A DNA stretch of 49,119 bases from Desulfallas sp. Bu1-1 (GTDB lineage: Bacteria; Bacillota; Desulfotomaculia; Desulfotomaculales; Desulfallaceae), in contig NZ_JADNRQ010000022.1 of the NCBI RefSeq assembly GCF_015594625.1, positions 1 through 49,119 on the forward strand. The letters run 5' to 3'. Positions within the stretch are counted from its first letter, which is position 1. Every line of letters begins with the position of its first letter. The notes under the pieces were generated by a model, which saw only the letters and a program-made list of their open reading frames with translations, was not told the origin of the DNA and ran no database searches. Both the position numbers and the translations under genes were made by a program. Of this stretch, positions 24,339 to 32,374 are shown piece by piece.

Positions 24339-25325
24339 GTGCGTGTCGCCCAATTTATTAATAAACACATGATCAAGTTATTAATGGGGGTAATTGTGCT
24401 GGGGCTGCTGGTGGGGTACATTTTGCCTTGGTTGGGCAAACAGCTTCAGGTACTTTACCCGGTAGCTCTTTTTGTGATGCTTTATCCAATGATGGTGGGG
24501 ATAAAAATAGATGAAGTAGCAGGTGCCGCCAAAAGGGTGGGATTTATGTCCGTAGTAATGCTTTTCAACTATCTTCTTTCCCCTTTGCTGGCGGCATTGC
24601 TGGCTCAAATTTTTTTGGCCGGTTACCCCGACTTTGCGGTGGGACTGATCCTCACCGGTGTGGTGCCCTGCGCCGGCATGATTGTGGCGTGGACGTCCAT
24701 GGCCAAGGGAAACGCGCCTATGACGCTGGTTATTACGGTTACCAGCTTTCTGGCGGGCATTATATTGATCCCCCTGTGGATGAGCGTTTTGGCCGGTAAG
24801 TATGTACCAGTGAATGCCTGGAAAATGATAGAAACAATAACCTATACGATAGTTATTCCATTAATTCTGGGTAACCTTACCCGGATCTGGCTGGTGAAAA
24901 GATGGGGGCCTAAAAAGTTTATGGAACTAAAACCGGTGTTTCCGGCAATTTCCGCCCTGGGTATGTATATGGTCTTTTTTATATCGATGATGGCCGAGTC
25001 CGTAACACTGGTGCGCAATCCCCAGTACCTCGGTATCATTGCCATGCCGCTGGTGGTTTTTTACACGTTGCTGTTCGGATTCTCCGTGCTGTACGCCCGG
25101 CTTATCCGCACCAGTTACCCGGACATGGTGGCGCTGGCTTACGGTGTTAGTGGTAAGAACATCTCCATTGCCCTGGCCCTGGCCGTAGTATTTTTCTCGC
25201 CACTCACCGTGATGATCATTGCCATCAAACCGCTGGTGCAGGTACTTTTTATGGCGGGGTTTTATAGACTGACGCCAACCTTACAAAAATACTGGGCGCA
25301 AAATGTTAAGCCTGCGCGTGAATAA
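24339..25325 (+). CDS. Arsenite/bile-acid-sodium-symporter superfamily permease (second Acr3-like)
   Basis: A 328-residue, roughly ten-helix protein of the BASS/Acr3 superfamily. Family-like segments are FVMLYPMMVGIKIDEV, TGVVPCAGMIVAWTSMAKG (Cys where Acr3 has its essential Cys) and AYGVSGKNISIALALAVVFF. The GTG at 24339 follows GGAGG by 8 nt and is preferred; an in-frame start at 24255 would add a non-membrane leader encoded by a tandem repeat. It is probably an arsenite exporter, co-transcribed with the DGC protein. It is more divergent than the Acr3 encoded at 17389. Confidence 0.82.
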   Translation: MRVAQFINKHMIKLLMGVIVLGLLVGYILPWLGKQLQVLYPVALFVMLYPMMVGIKIDEVAGAAKRVGFMSVVMLFNYLLSPLLAALLAQIFLAGYPDFAVGLILTGVVPCAGMIVAWTSMAKGNAPMTLVITVTSFLAGIILIPLWMSVLAGKYVPVNAWKMIETITYTIVIPLILGNLTRIWLVKRWGPKKFMELKPVFPAISALGMYMVFFISMMAESVTLVRNPQYLGIIAMPLVVFYTLLFGFSVLYARLIRTSYPDMVALAYGVSGKNISIALALAVVFFSPLTVMIIAIKPLVQVLFMAGFYRLTPTLQKYWAQNVKPARE

Positions 25326-25364
25326 TGAAAATTTTTTGGCCGGTAGGTTGCTGTGTTGAACCAA

Positions 25365-26528
25365 TTAACCGGCTTGTTTGGTATCCTCCATTTTTAACAC
25401 CACCGCCAGGCCCAGCGCCGCCAGCAGGCCCATGGCACTACCAAAATAAAACATATAGGCGGCGCCCCAGTAATGCCAGATCAGGCCGGCCAAAAAGGAA
25501 GCCGGCAACAATCCTATGCCCACTAAAGTGGCATGCAATCCCAGCATGGTGGCCCTGTGTTGTTGTGGTGCAACATCAGCTACAAGGGCTTTTTCCACGC
25601 CTTCCGTGACCCCGTTGTATAACCCGTACACAATGAATAAAAGCCAGAGATGGCCGGCATCATGTACCCGGGCAAAACCAAAATATACAATACTATAAAT
25701 CAAATACCCGGCAATCAATAAATGCCGCCGGCCGATTTTATCCGATAACATGCCCGCCGGTAAAGAAATCAAGGCATAACTGATGTTAAATACCAAATAC
25801 AATAAAATGACCTGCGCCGGCTGCATCCCCAGGTCCGAAGATCTTAAGAGTAGAAACTGGTTGGATGAATTGCCCAGGGCGAAAAGAAAAACGACGATTA
25901 AAAACCCTTTCAAGCGCGGGCTTAAAGATTGCCAATTCAGCGGCACGTCTTTCAGCCCTTTTTTTTGCGCCTTTCCTTTGACTTCCCGCACCAGCGCCAG
26001 AACCAGCACCCCGAGAAAAGCCGGAACCAGTGACCAGATGAATACCTGTCTGTAATCGCCCTGATATGATGTAAAAAAGTAATAGGCAAGGGCGACTCCG
26101 ATTACCGCTCCGGCGGTATCCAGCATCCGGTGCAGTCCGAAGGATTTACCCTTCTGATGCGGGTCGGTGGAATCCGCAATAATGGCATCCCGGGGGGCGG
26201 TCCTGATACCTTTGCCGAAACGGTCTCCGATGCGTCCCGCCAGCACCCAGGTCCATGAGACCGCCGCAATGATGAGAATTTTCGATAACGCGGAAGAAGC
26301 GTAACCTGCTATGGCCAGTGGCTTGCGGCGCTGCAATTTATCAGACACCCGGCCGGAGAAAACTTTGAGCAGGGAAGCCAGACTCTCGGCAATCCCTTCG
26401 ATTAATCCAACAATGGCTGGAGTGGCCCCCAACTGTTGCACCAAAAACAAGGGGATTAGAGGGTAAACCATCTCCGAACCGATATCGGTCAACAAACTGG
26501 TAAGGCCCAGAATAATTATATTAAATAT
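25365..26528 (-). CDS. Major facilitator superfamily exporter
   Basis: A twelve-helix MFS transporter of about 387 residues. Conserved stretches are LTDIGSEMVYPLIPLFL at the start of helix 1, the loop motif GRVSDKLQRRKPLAIAGY between helices 2 and 3, and the second-half copy GMLSDKIGRRHLLIAGY. No substrate can be assigned. Translation starts are odd: the TTG at 26495 has no ribosome site and would cut the first helix, whereas the AAGGGGG site is placed for an ATA codon at 26528 (an ATT at 26534 is too close). The gene converges on the arsenite permease gene. Confidence 0.8.
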   Translation of the reverse strand: MFNIIILGLTSLLTDIGSEMVYPLIPLFLVQQLGATPAIVGLIEGIAESLASLLKVFSGRVSDKLQRRKPLAIAGYASSALSKILIIAAVSWTWVLAGRIGDRFGKGIRTAPRDAIIADSTDPHQKGKSFGLHRMLDTAGAVIGVALAYYFFTSYQGDYRQVFIWSLVPAFLGVLVLALVREVKGKAQKKGLKDVPLNWQSLSPRLKGFLIVVFLFALGNSSNQFLLLRSSDLGMQPAQVILLYLVFNISYALISLPAGMLSDKIGRRHLLIAGYLIYSIVYFGFARVHDAGHLWLLFIVYGLYNGVTEGVEKALVADVAPQQHRATMLGLHATLVGIGLLPASFLAGLIWHYWGAAYMFYFGSAMGLLAALGLAVVLKMEDTKQAG

Positions 26529-26618
26529 TTTAATCGCCCCCTTGGTATCCTGGCAAAATGATCTTCGCCATTTGCCATCAATATTAGTGCAATTTTTACC
26601 AACCCTTTGGAAAGCCTG

Positions 26619-27155
26619 TCACTGATCAATTTGCTTCATATCTTCCCGGGCGAACACATGCTCACCGAAATCATCCAGGCAAGCCCGGCATGCCGCTAAT
26701 AATTGGTAGGTTTTTTCCTGCAGGAATGAAGTGAAATAATCCCGCTCCCGCACTTTTTCAAACCAGTTGTACAGCTTTTTTAAATCCTCCTCGTTCTCTT
26801 CCAACTCGGCATAAGTAAAATGCTCGGCTTTCGTTTCCGCATCTATTTCATAAAAAAAATCATAGCACTTCTCAATTATTTCGGCATATTCTTCATCCCT
26901 GGTGTCGTTAAATAAACTGATGATTTTGTTTTCCGGACCGATAAAATCAGCCTTGATCAAATATCCCTCACCGCCGTAATTCTCAATTTCATTTTTAATC
27001 TTGCGAAAAACCCGTTCGGTTTTTTTGTTAAACGGCACGATGCAAACTGAATTTTGCAGATAAATCGCTCCAATGTCCTTGATTTTTCTCCAGACCGACG
27101 CCCGGTACCGGGAAGGCTCGGCCGGTATTTTATAGATTAGGATTAACCAATCCAA
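26619..27155 (-). CDS. ChrB N-terminal-domain protein (chromate resistance type)
   Basis: A 178-residue protein similar to the N-terminal domain of ChrB. It starts WLILIYKIPAEPSRYRASVWRKIKDIGA and contains QNSVCIVPFN, typical of that domain, followed by charged helices (ELEENEEDLKKLYNWFEKV). TTG at 27155 is preferred since GGAGGTG lies 6 nt upstream and an ATG at 27170 is part of that site. ChrB regulates chromate export, but the stand-alone N-terminal domain has no DNA-binding part recognisable here. No chromate transporter ChrA is adjacent. Confidence 0.75.
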   Translation of the reverse strand: MDWLILIYKIPAEPSRYRASVWRKIKDIGAIYLQNSVCIVPFNKKTERVFRKIKNEIENYGGEGYLIKADFIGPENKIISLFNDTRDEEYAEIIEKCYDFFYEIDAETKAEHFTYAELEENEEDLKKLYNWFEKVRERDYFTSFLQEKTYQLLAACRACLDDFGEHVFAREDMKQIDQ

Positions 27156-27170
27156 GGATTTCACCTCCAT

Positions 27171-27507
27171 AAATTAAGGACATTTTCCGGGCAGCTGGGG
27201 TAGTTATACTTCATTGATCTTTAACAATGGTTACAGATATTATTAAACTATTGCACATGATTGTCAAGGCTGTAACAAAAATTAAACCCGTATCCGCTTT
27301 ATTCTGTACATACTATCAGTTGGAGACACATTCCATCATGGAAATTCTCCGAAGGATGTTGTACCCTGTCTATAGTTCATAGGATAGGATGTTAAATAAC
27401 AATTGTTAAATGACCAATTAAACGTTGTAAAATAGAGAATAATCCCGTGTCAGCGAGCGCAAAGGCATGAGGGGATTGTGATCATTGTTTTTTGCAGAAT
27501 ATGACAA
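27171..27507. other. Non-coding stretch before the fluoride riboswitch promoter
   Basis: About 340 bp, AT-rich, without a believable gene. The promoter of the ChrB-N gene should lie near its left edge. A possible hairpin joins AATCCC (27441-27446) and GGGATT (27472-27477), with a T6 run ten bases beyond, and could end an upstream plus-strand transcript. Confidence 0.35.
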
Positions 27508-27536
27508 TTGACTATTTCTTTCCGGGCAATTACATT
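27508..27536 (+). promoter_or_regulatory. Promoter of the fluoride-riboswitch operon
   Basis: TTGACT (27508-27513) and TACATT (27531-27536) are spaced by 17 nt, fitting a vegetative promoter whose start near 27543 lies just before the aptamer. Confidence 0.5.
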
Positions 27537-27552
27537 TGTTATAAGTTAAATA

Positions 27553-27600
27553 TTACAGCGATGGAGCTCGCTTAACGCTGCAAGGCTAATAGCTCCTACC
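27553..27600 (+). ncRNA. Fluoride riboswitch (crcB motif) aptamer
   Basis: The sequence follows the fluoride aptamer closely. Stem AGCG (27557-27560) with CGCT (27569-27572) closes a loop starting AUGGAGCU. The small stem-loop GCUGCAAGGC follows, then UAAUAGCUCCUACC. The pseudoknot pairs loop bases GGAGCU (27563-27568) with AGCUCC (27591-27596). The order GAUGGAG...AACGCUGC...GCUAAU...CUCCUACC matches the crcB-type aptamers of Bacillus and Thermotoga. A terminator using the same bases follows. Fluoride binding would favour the pseudoknot, block the terminator and turn genes on. Confidence 0.9.
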
Positions 27601-27630
27601 ACCTTTACCGGGTTTGGTAGGAGCTTTTTT
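27591..27630 (+). terminator. Riboswitch expression-platform terminator
   Basis: AGCTCCTACC (27591-27600) pairs perfectly with GGTAGGAGCT (27616-27625), followed by TTTTTT. The left arm includes the pseudoknot strand AGCTCC, so ligand-bound aptamer and terminator exclude each other. This is a standard ON switch design. Confidence 0.9.
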
Positions 27631-27698
27631 GTTTACTGCACAAGCCGGGTAGTGTATTGATTAATGCAATTGGAGCGCGTCATGTGAAAGGTGATTTT

Positions 27699-28286
27699 AT
27701 GCAAACATTCGGCAATTACCTGAAACAGCTCCGTAATCAAAAAAACTTGACCCAAAAGGAACTGGCCCGCTTAGCGGGAATAGATCCCAGCTCTTTATGC
27801 AGGTTGGAGCAGGACAACAGAAAACCTACCCCGCGCATGGTCAGAAAACTGGCCAGAGCACTGGATCATCCATTGGCGGATATGATGGCCCGGGCGGAAA
27901 TGGAACAAATTGCGGAAAACCTGCCTGTATTTGCGGAGCGGTTGTACCACCTGCGTAAATTATCCGGTCTGACCCGGGAGCAATTGGCGGAAATACTGGG
28001 CTGCCATAAATCCGTGCTGGCTGGCTGTGAATCCGGGCGCAGGCCACCCAGTTACTTGCTTTGTTTAAAAATTGCCAGGTATTTTCAGGTCAGCCTGGAT
28101 TATTTGTTCGGCTTGACGGAGAGCTATAACGAAAGAAATCAAGCCGGTTTAACCGTGGAACAGGAAGAAGTTTTAAGCATACTAAAGAACCTCCCGTTAT
28201 TGGCCCAACAAAAATTTATCTACGACTTAAAGTGGTGGCATGACTTTTTTAAAAAATACCATGCCGGCAAAAGAGGTGATTCATAA
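27699..28286 (+). CDS. XRE-family regulator with two HTH domains
   Basis: A 195-residue DNA-binding protein. The first HTH is LRNQKNLTQKELARLAGIDP near residues 11-30; the second is LRKLSGLTREQLAEILGC near residues 85-102. A C-terminal helical tail (EEVLSILKNLPLLAQQKFIY) may serve dimerisation or sensing. ATG at 27699 follows AAAGGTGATTTT. It is the first gene after the fluoride riboswitch terminator, and its stop codon directly abuts the ATG of the dynamin-like GTPase. It may add feedback or a second input to the operon. Target sites are unknown. Confidence 0.87.
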   Translation: MQTFGNYLKQLRNQKNLTQKELARLAGIDPSSLCRLEQDNRKPTPRMVRKLARALDHPLADMMARAEMEQIAENLPVFAERLYHLRKLSGLTREQLAEILGCHKSVLAGCESGRRPPSYLLCLKIARYFQVSLDYLFGLTESYNERNQAGLTVEQEEVLSILKNLPLLAQQKFIYDLKWWHDFFKKYHAGKRGDS

Positions 28287-30071
28287 ATGGTAATGGAATA
28301 CGCCCGTGCCAAACATGAAACCATCAACGCTCTGAAAGAACTGGAAAAGCTCTCGGCCGGCCGGGGCAACCGGGTTTTAGCGGATTACCTGGCGGAACAG
28401 CAACTAAAGCTGGCCAAAGACAGGTTTCACCTGGTTGTTCTGGGACAGTTTAAAAGGGGTAAAACAACTTTTTTAAACGCCCTGCTGGGTGATGATGTGC
28501 TACCCACCGGCGTGGTGCCGCTCACATCCATTGTGACTTTAATTGAATATGCGGAGCAAATGCAGATTACCATTTATTTTGAACATGGCCCGACCAAGCA
28601 AATAACCCTGCAGGAACTGCCGGATTACGTAACGGAAGAAGGCAACCCGGGCAATAGTAAGAATGTGCGTCATGTAACCCTGGCCTATCCTTCGGCTTAC
28701 CTGAAAGACGGTGTACTGTTAATCGATACCCCCGGTGTGGGATCGATCTATAAAAATAACACTGATGAAACATACAAATACCTGCCCATGGTCGACGCCG
28801 CCATTTTTCTACTTTCATCCGACCAGCCCATTAGTGAGGCGGAATGCGAATTTCTAACCAAAATCAGCCAGTATGCGGCCAAAACATTTTTTATCCTGAA
28901 CAAAATAGATTACTTGGCGGGCAACGACAGGGAAAAAGCCCTGGAGTTTACTAAAAGAACGCTGGCGGAGCAACTGGGCTATCACCAGGTGCCGGTTTAC
29001 CCCCTGTCCGCCAAGCTTGCGCTGGAGGGTAAAATAACCGGCGACCGGTTAAAACTGCAAAACAGTCTTTTGCCCCAGTTTGAGCAGGAACTGCAACACT
29101 TTTTAATGCGGGAAAAGGGCCAGACCGTGCTGGCGGCGGCCGTTACCAAAGGTATCAATGCCTGCGGCGAACTGAAGCTGAACCTGGAACTGGAGTTAAA
29201 AGCGCTGGGGATACCACTGCAGGATTTAAAGAAAAAGGTTGAATTGTTTGATCAAATGGTGCGGCAGCTGGAACAGCAGCAGCTGGACAACAGCTACTTG
29301 TTAAAGGGGGAAGTGGACCGCCTGTTTGCAGCAATGGAACAGGAAATCACCCGGTTTCGCACAACCCGCCGCGAGTTGATCGAGGCGGAAGTGGGCCGTG
29401 CCTATCAAGAATGCGGGCTGGGAGGCCGGTCACTAATCGCCCACCTGGAAGACCTGATTTATCAATCCGTGGAAAGAAGTTTGAAGGAATGGTACCCCGA
29501 GTTGGACCAAAAGGTAAGCCAGGGGTTTGACGACCTGGTAAAAAGGTTCACCGGCAAAACCAATGAAATAGTGGAAGAGTTGCTTAAACATTCTGCCAGT
29601 ATTTTTGAAATCAGCCTGGAAGGTTTCACCAGGGTGGAGCGGCTGACGGCCGAAAGCAAGCTCTACTATATTTTAGGCGATGAACCGGGACTGCTGCTGC
29701 CCGACCCCATCCAAATCACCGCCGCCGTTTTGCCCCGGTTTATTTCCGGACCTATTATTTTGCGGGAAATGACGGCCAAAGTGGATAAGGAACTGGATCG
29801 CAACTGTGGCCGGGTGCGGTATGACATGCGGGAGCGGGTGGAAAAAAGCGTGCGCTTGTTTGCCCGGGCGCTGGAGGAGAAATTTCAAGCGGTGGTCAGC
29901 CAGACGCGGTCCGTGCTGGAGCGCGCCCTGGCTCAAAAAGCATCGGGCGAAAAACATGCCGGGGCGGCCACGGCGGAAATTCAAAAACAACTGGCGCAGG
30001 TCGAGCAGGTTAAAAAAGAGCTGGTGCAGTTGCAAAACTCAATTAAGCTGGATGAGGAAGCCGGGGGATGA
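28287..30071 (+). CDS. Dynamin-family large GTPase
   Basis: A 594-residue bacterial dynamin-like protein. The GTPase motifs are G1 GQFKRGKTT (53-61), switch Thr in the TGVVPLTS region, G3 DTPGVGS (147-153) and G4 NKID (205-208). The rest is long alpha-helical stalk (FDQMVRQLEQQQLDN, LEEKFQAVVSQTRSVLE) with a hydrophobic patch LLLPDPIQITAAVLPRFISG near residues 470-490 that could insert into membrane. Such proteins remodel or protect membranes. It is translationally linked to the XRE gene and under the fluoride riboswitch, which is unusual. Confidence 0.9.
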   Translation: MVMEYARAKHETINALKELEKLSAGRGNRVLADYLAEQQLKLAKDRFHLVVLGQFKRGKTTFLNALLGDDVLPTGVVPLTSIVTLIEYAEQMQITIYFEHGPTKQITLQELPDYVTEEGNPGNSKNVRHVTLAYPSAYLKDGVLLIDTPGVGSIYKNNTDETYKYLPMVDAAIFLLSSDQPISEAECEFLTKISQYAAKTFFILNKIDYLAGNDREKALEFTKRTLAEQLGYHQVPVYPLSAKLALEGKITGDRLKLQNSLLPQFEQELQHFLMREKGQTVLAAAVTKGINACGELKLNLELELKALGIPLQDLKKKVELFDQMVRQLEQQQLDNSYLLKGEVDRLFAAMEQEITRFRTTRRELIEAEVGRAYQECGLGGRSLIAHLEDLIYQSVERSLKEWYPELDQKVSQGFDDLVKRFTGKTNEIVEELLKHSASIFEISLEGFTRVERLTAESKLYYILGDEPGLLLPDPIQITAAVLPRFISGPIILREMTAKVDKELDRNCGRVRYDMRERVEKSVRLFARALEEKFQAVVSQTRSVLERALAQKASGEKHAGAATAEIQKQLAQVEQVKKELVQLQNSIKLDEEAGG

Positions 30072-30098
30072 ACGATCCCCATTGAAAGGAGGTGTGAA

Positions 30099-30181
30099 AC
30101 GATTTCCGTCGACATTCCCGTCATGGCGTGCTGCGGCTGAAATATATCGCGCTGGATTACAACGGTACAATGGCCAAGTAG
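30099..30181 (+). pseudogene. Decayed start of a HAD-family (soluble P-type-ATPase-like) gene
   Basis: A strong AAAGGAGGTG site (30085-30094) is followed by ACG, then ISVDIP in one frame and, after a one-base shift, RHGVLRLKYIALDYNGTMAK and TAG at 30181. DYNGT is the HAD nucleophile motif, and the line SVDIP..GVLRLKYIALDYNGT is the usual N-terminus of soluble HAD hydrolases related to P-type ATPases. The start codon is lost (ACG for ATG), the frame is broken, and the rest of the gene is gone. Confidence 0.6.
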
Positions 30182-30207
30182 TGATTTTTTTAAGGGGGGA
30201 TTATCAG

Positions 30208-31368
30208 GTGAATATATGGTTGGACGCGTCACTCTGGGTGGGTTTGGCCCTTGTGGCGGCGCTGGTTTCCGTGCGGCTGGGTATTTCCGTGGCCCTTACG
30301 GAGATTATGGTGGGTGCCATCGGCGGCAATTACCTGGGCCTGCATATGCTACCCTGGGTGGAGTTTCTGGCGGGTTTTGGAGCAGTGTTGCTCACCTTTC
30401 TGGCGGGCGCGGAAGTTAACCCGTCAGACCTTAAAAATAAATTTAAGGAGACTGTTTTAATAGGTATTATTGCTTTTTTGTTTCCCTTCCTGGGGGCGTT
30501 TGCTTTTGCCTATTATGTCATCGGCTGGTCTTTAAACGCGTCTTTAATTGCCGGCATTGCCCTTTCCACCACTTCCGTGGCCGTGGTTTATGCGGTGATG
30601 GTGGAAACCGGCCTCAACGAAACGGAGCTGGGTAAAATTATTCTCGCTGCCTGCTTTGTAAACGACCTGGGCACGGTGGTGGCGCTGGGTATCTTCTTTG
30701 CCAATTACGACTGGTGGCTGGCTGTTTTCCTGCTTGTTTCCGTAGTCGTTATTGCCTTAACGCCCTTTATGACCAGGTGGGTCATCCAGAAGTTCGGTAA
30801 CCAGGTCAGCCAGATGGAGGTTAAATTTGTTTTTCTGCTGCTTTTCGGCCTGGGCGGCCTGGCGCTCAAGGCCAACAGCGAGGCGGTGCTTCCCGCTTAC
30901 CTGCTGGGCCTGGCCGTAGCCAACATCTTTATGCAAAACAAACAAGTAATGGTTAAAATGAGGACAATGGCCTTTGCCATGCTCACCCCGTTTTATTTCC
31001 TAAAAGCCGGTTTGTTTGTATCGTTTCCCGCTGTGATAGCCGGGTTTGGCTTGATCCTGGCGCTGCTGGCGGTAAAAATGGTTACAAAATTCCTGGGGGT
31101 GTGGCCCTTGACCAAAGCGTTCAAGTTTACCTCCCGGGACGGTATGTACACCACCCTGCTCATGTCCACCGGGCTTACCTTCGGCACCATTTCCGCACTG
31201 TTCGGCCTCAGCCATAATCTAATCGACCAAAGCCAGTATACCATTTTGGTTACGGTGGTGGTAGGCAGCGCCATAGTGCCGACGCTGATCGCCCAGGCCT
31301 TTTTCAGGCCGGAAACAGAAAAGGAAACCCAGGCGTTGCCGGGGGATAACCCGTCCCCGTCAAGTTAG
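30208..31368 (+). CDS. Cation:proton antiporter, CPA2/Kef-NapA type
   Basis: A 386-residue membrane protein with about twelve helices. CPA family traits are FLAGAEVNPSDLKNKFKETV, the unwound-helix region AGIALSTTSVAVVYAVM and the CFVNDLGTVVALGIFF segment with its conserved Asp in helix 5. It would exchange Na+ or K+ for H+. GTG at 30208 is chosen: AAGGGGGG lies 9 nt upstream, and an open frame reaching further left overlaps the GTPase gene and the decayed HAD gene. Placement in a fluoride-switched operon suggests a role in restoring pH or cation balance. Confidence 0.85.
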   Translation: MNIWLDASLWVGLALVAALVSVRLGISVALTEIMVGAIGGNYLGLHMLPWVEFLAGFGAVLLTFLAGAEVNPSDLKNKFKETVLIGIIAFLFPFLGAFAFAYYVIGWSLNASLIAGIALSTTSVAVVYAVMVETGLNETELGKIILAACFVNDLGTVVALGIFFANYDWWLAVFLLVSVVVIALTPFMTRWVIQKFGNQVSQMEVKFVFLLLFGLGGLALKANSEAVLPAYLLGLAVANIFMQNKQVMVKMRTMAFAMLTPFYFLKAGLFVSFPAVIAGFGLILALLAVKMVTKFLGVWPLTKAFKFTSRDGMYTTLLMSTGLTFGTISALFGLSHNLIDQSQYTILVTVVVGSAIVPTLIAQAFFRPETEKETQALPGDNPSPSS

Positions 31369-31473
31369 CGTTCATAAAGCTCAAATATCTGCAGCCATAA
31401 TTGTAGCGATATCCATGTCCTTCGATCTGCTTGTTAAGGGCTAAAGTTTAGTTTTCCCGATGGGGGGAAGACA

Positions 31474-31902
31474 ATGATTAATCAAATACTATTAGCCGTG
31501 GATGGATCGGAAAACGCCTACAGGGCTGCTCAATACGCCGTTAACCTGCTGAAATCTATCCCCAAGGCCAAATGCACAATTTTAACCGTGCTGACTTTTA
31601 CCGAAGATGAAGCCCGGTTCCTGGGCGAATCAGCAACAGATTATCATTTATCCGCCGGCCAAAAAGTTGATGCCTTGCTCAAAAGAATAAAACAATTATT
31701 TCACTGGGCCGGCCTGCCGGTGGAAATAGTGGCCCTGCAGGGCGACGTGGCCGGAAACATTGTAAATTATGCCCGGCAGAGCAATAGCGATTTAATTGTT
31801 GTCGGCACCAGGGGGCGCGGTGGCTTTAAAGGTATGCTGCTGGGCAGCGTAAGCCGGAAGGTGATCCAGCAAGCACATTGCCCTGTGTTAGTGGTTAAAT
31901 AG
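31474..31902 (+). CDS. Universal stress protein (UspA family)
   Basis: A 142-residue UspA protein of full length. The N-terminal strand ILLAVDGSENAYRAA and the ATP-binding motif GX2GX9GS, seen as GTRGRGGFKGMLLGSVS, are intact, with HCPVLVV closing the fold. It lies 105 bp after the antiporter gene with its own GGGGGGAAG ribosome site and may still be in the riboswitch transcript. ATP-binding Usp proteins act in stress survival. Confidence 0.88.
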   Translation: MINQILLAVDGSENAYRAAQYAVNLLKSIPKAKCTILTVLTFTEDEARFLGESATDYHLSAGQKVDALLKRIKQLFHWAGLPVEIVALQGDVAGNIVNYARQSNSDLIVVGTRGRGGFKGMLLGSVSRKVIQQAHCPVLVVK

Positions 31903-31961
31903 TTATGACTGTGATCACTGTTTTGGCGGTATTTAATTTTTTGCATTGGAGGTTTTGTGTC

Positions 31962-32299
31962 ATGTTTAAAAAAATATTAGTGGCTTATGACGGTTCGATG
32001 CATGCTCAAAAAGCCCTTGATGCTGCCATTGACCTGGCGCAAAAATATAACTCTTTTATCGGGGTTGTTTCCGTAATCAACTTGCCGGACTTTGCCGGCA
32101 CCGTGAGTGAAGTTGACGAAATTATGGCCATTCCGGCAATACAATTGTCAAATTTGCCAGTGAAAACAAATTTAATCTTATTTTAACCGGCGCGCGAGGC
32201 CATAACAAAATTCAACAAATTATCCTTGGCAGCACTTCCAGTTATATTGTCCAGCACGCTCCCTGCGCGGTAATGGTTATTAAACAGGTACAAGCTTAA
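31962..32299 (+). pseudogene. Broken second UspA gene (internal deletion and frameshift)
   Basis: ATG at 31962 follows GGAGG and starts a normal Usp N-terminus (ILVAYDGSMHAQKALDAA). After VSEVDEIMA the frame runs off and stops at 32186. The C-terminal half continues in another frame as NTIVKFASENKFNLIL, TGARGHNKIQQIILGSTSS and APCAVMVIKQ, stopping at 32299. About 30 central residues are missing at the junction near 32130. The ATP-binding motif is in the displaced part, so the protein is probably dead. Confidence 0.75.
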
Positions 32300-32374
32300 T
32301 ATTACAGTTTTAATTGCATTTTTTCTGTTCAACAGTAAATATTTGGACACACTTGCTTGTTGATTTTACCAGTG

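Noticed and set aside
29806-30207. Upstream extension of the antiporter frame
   Set aside because: Overlaps the dynamin GTPase gene and the decayed HAD gene; GTG at 30208 has the ribosome site and begins at the first membrane helix.
31369-31473. Short readable peptide on the minus strand between antiporter and UspA
   Set aside because: A run such as SKDMDIATIMAADI is readable but matches nothing I can name, and no start is present.
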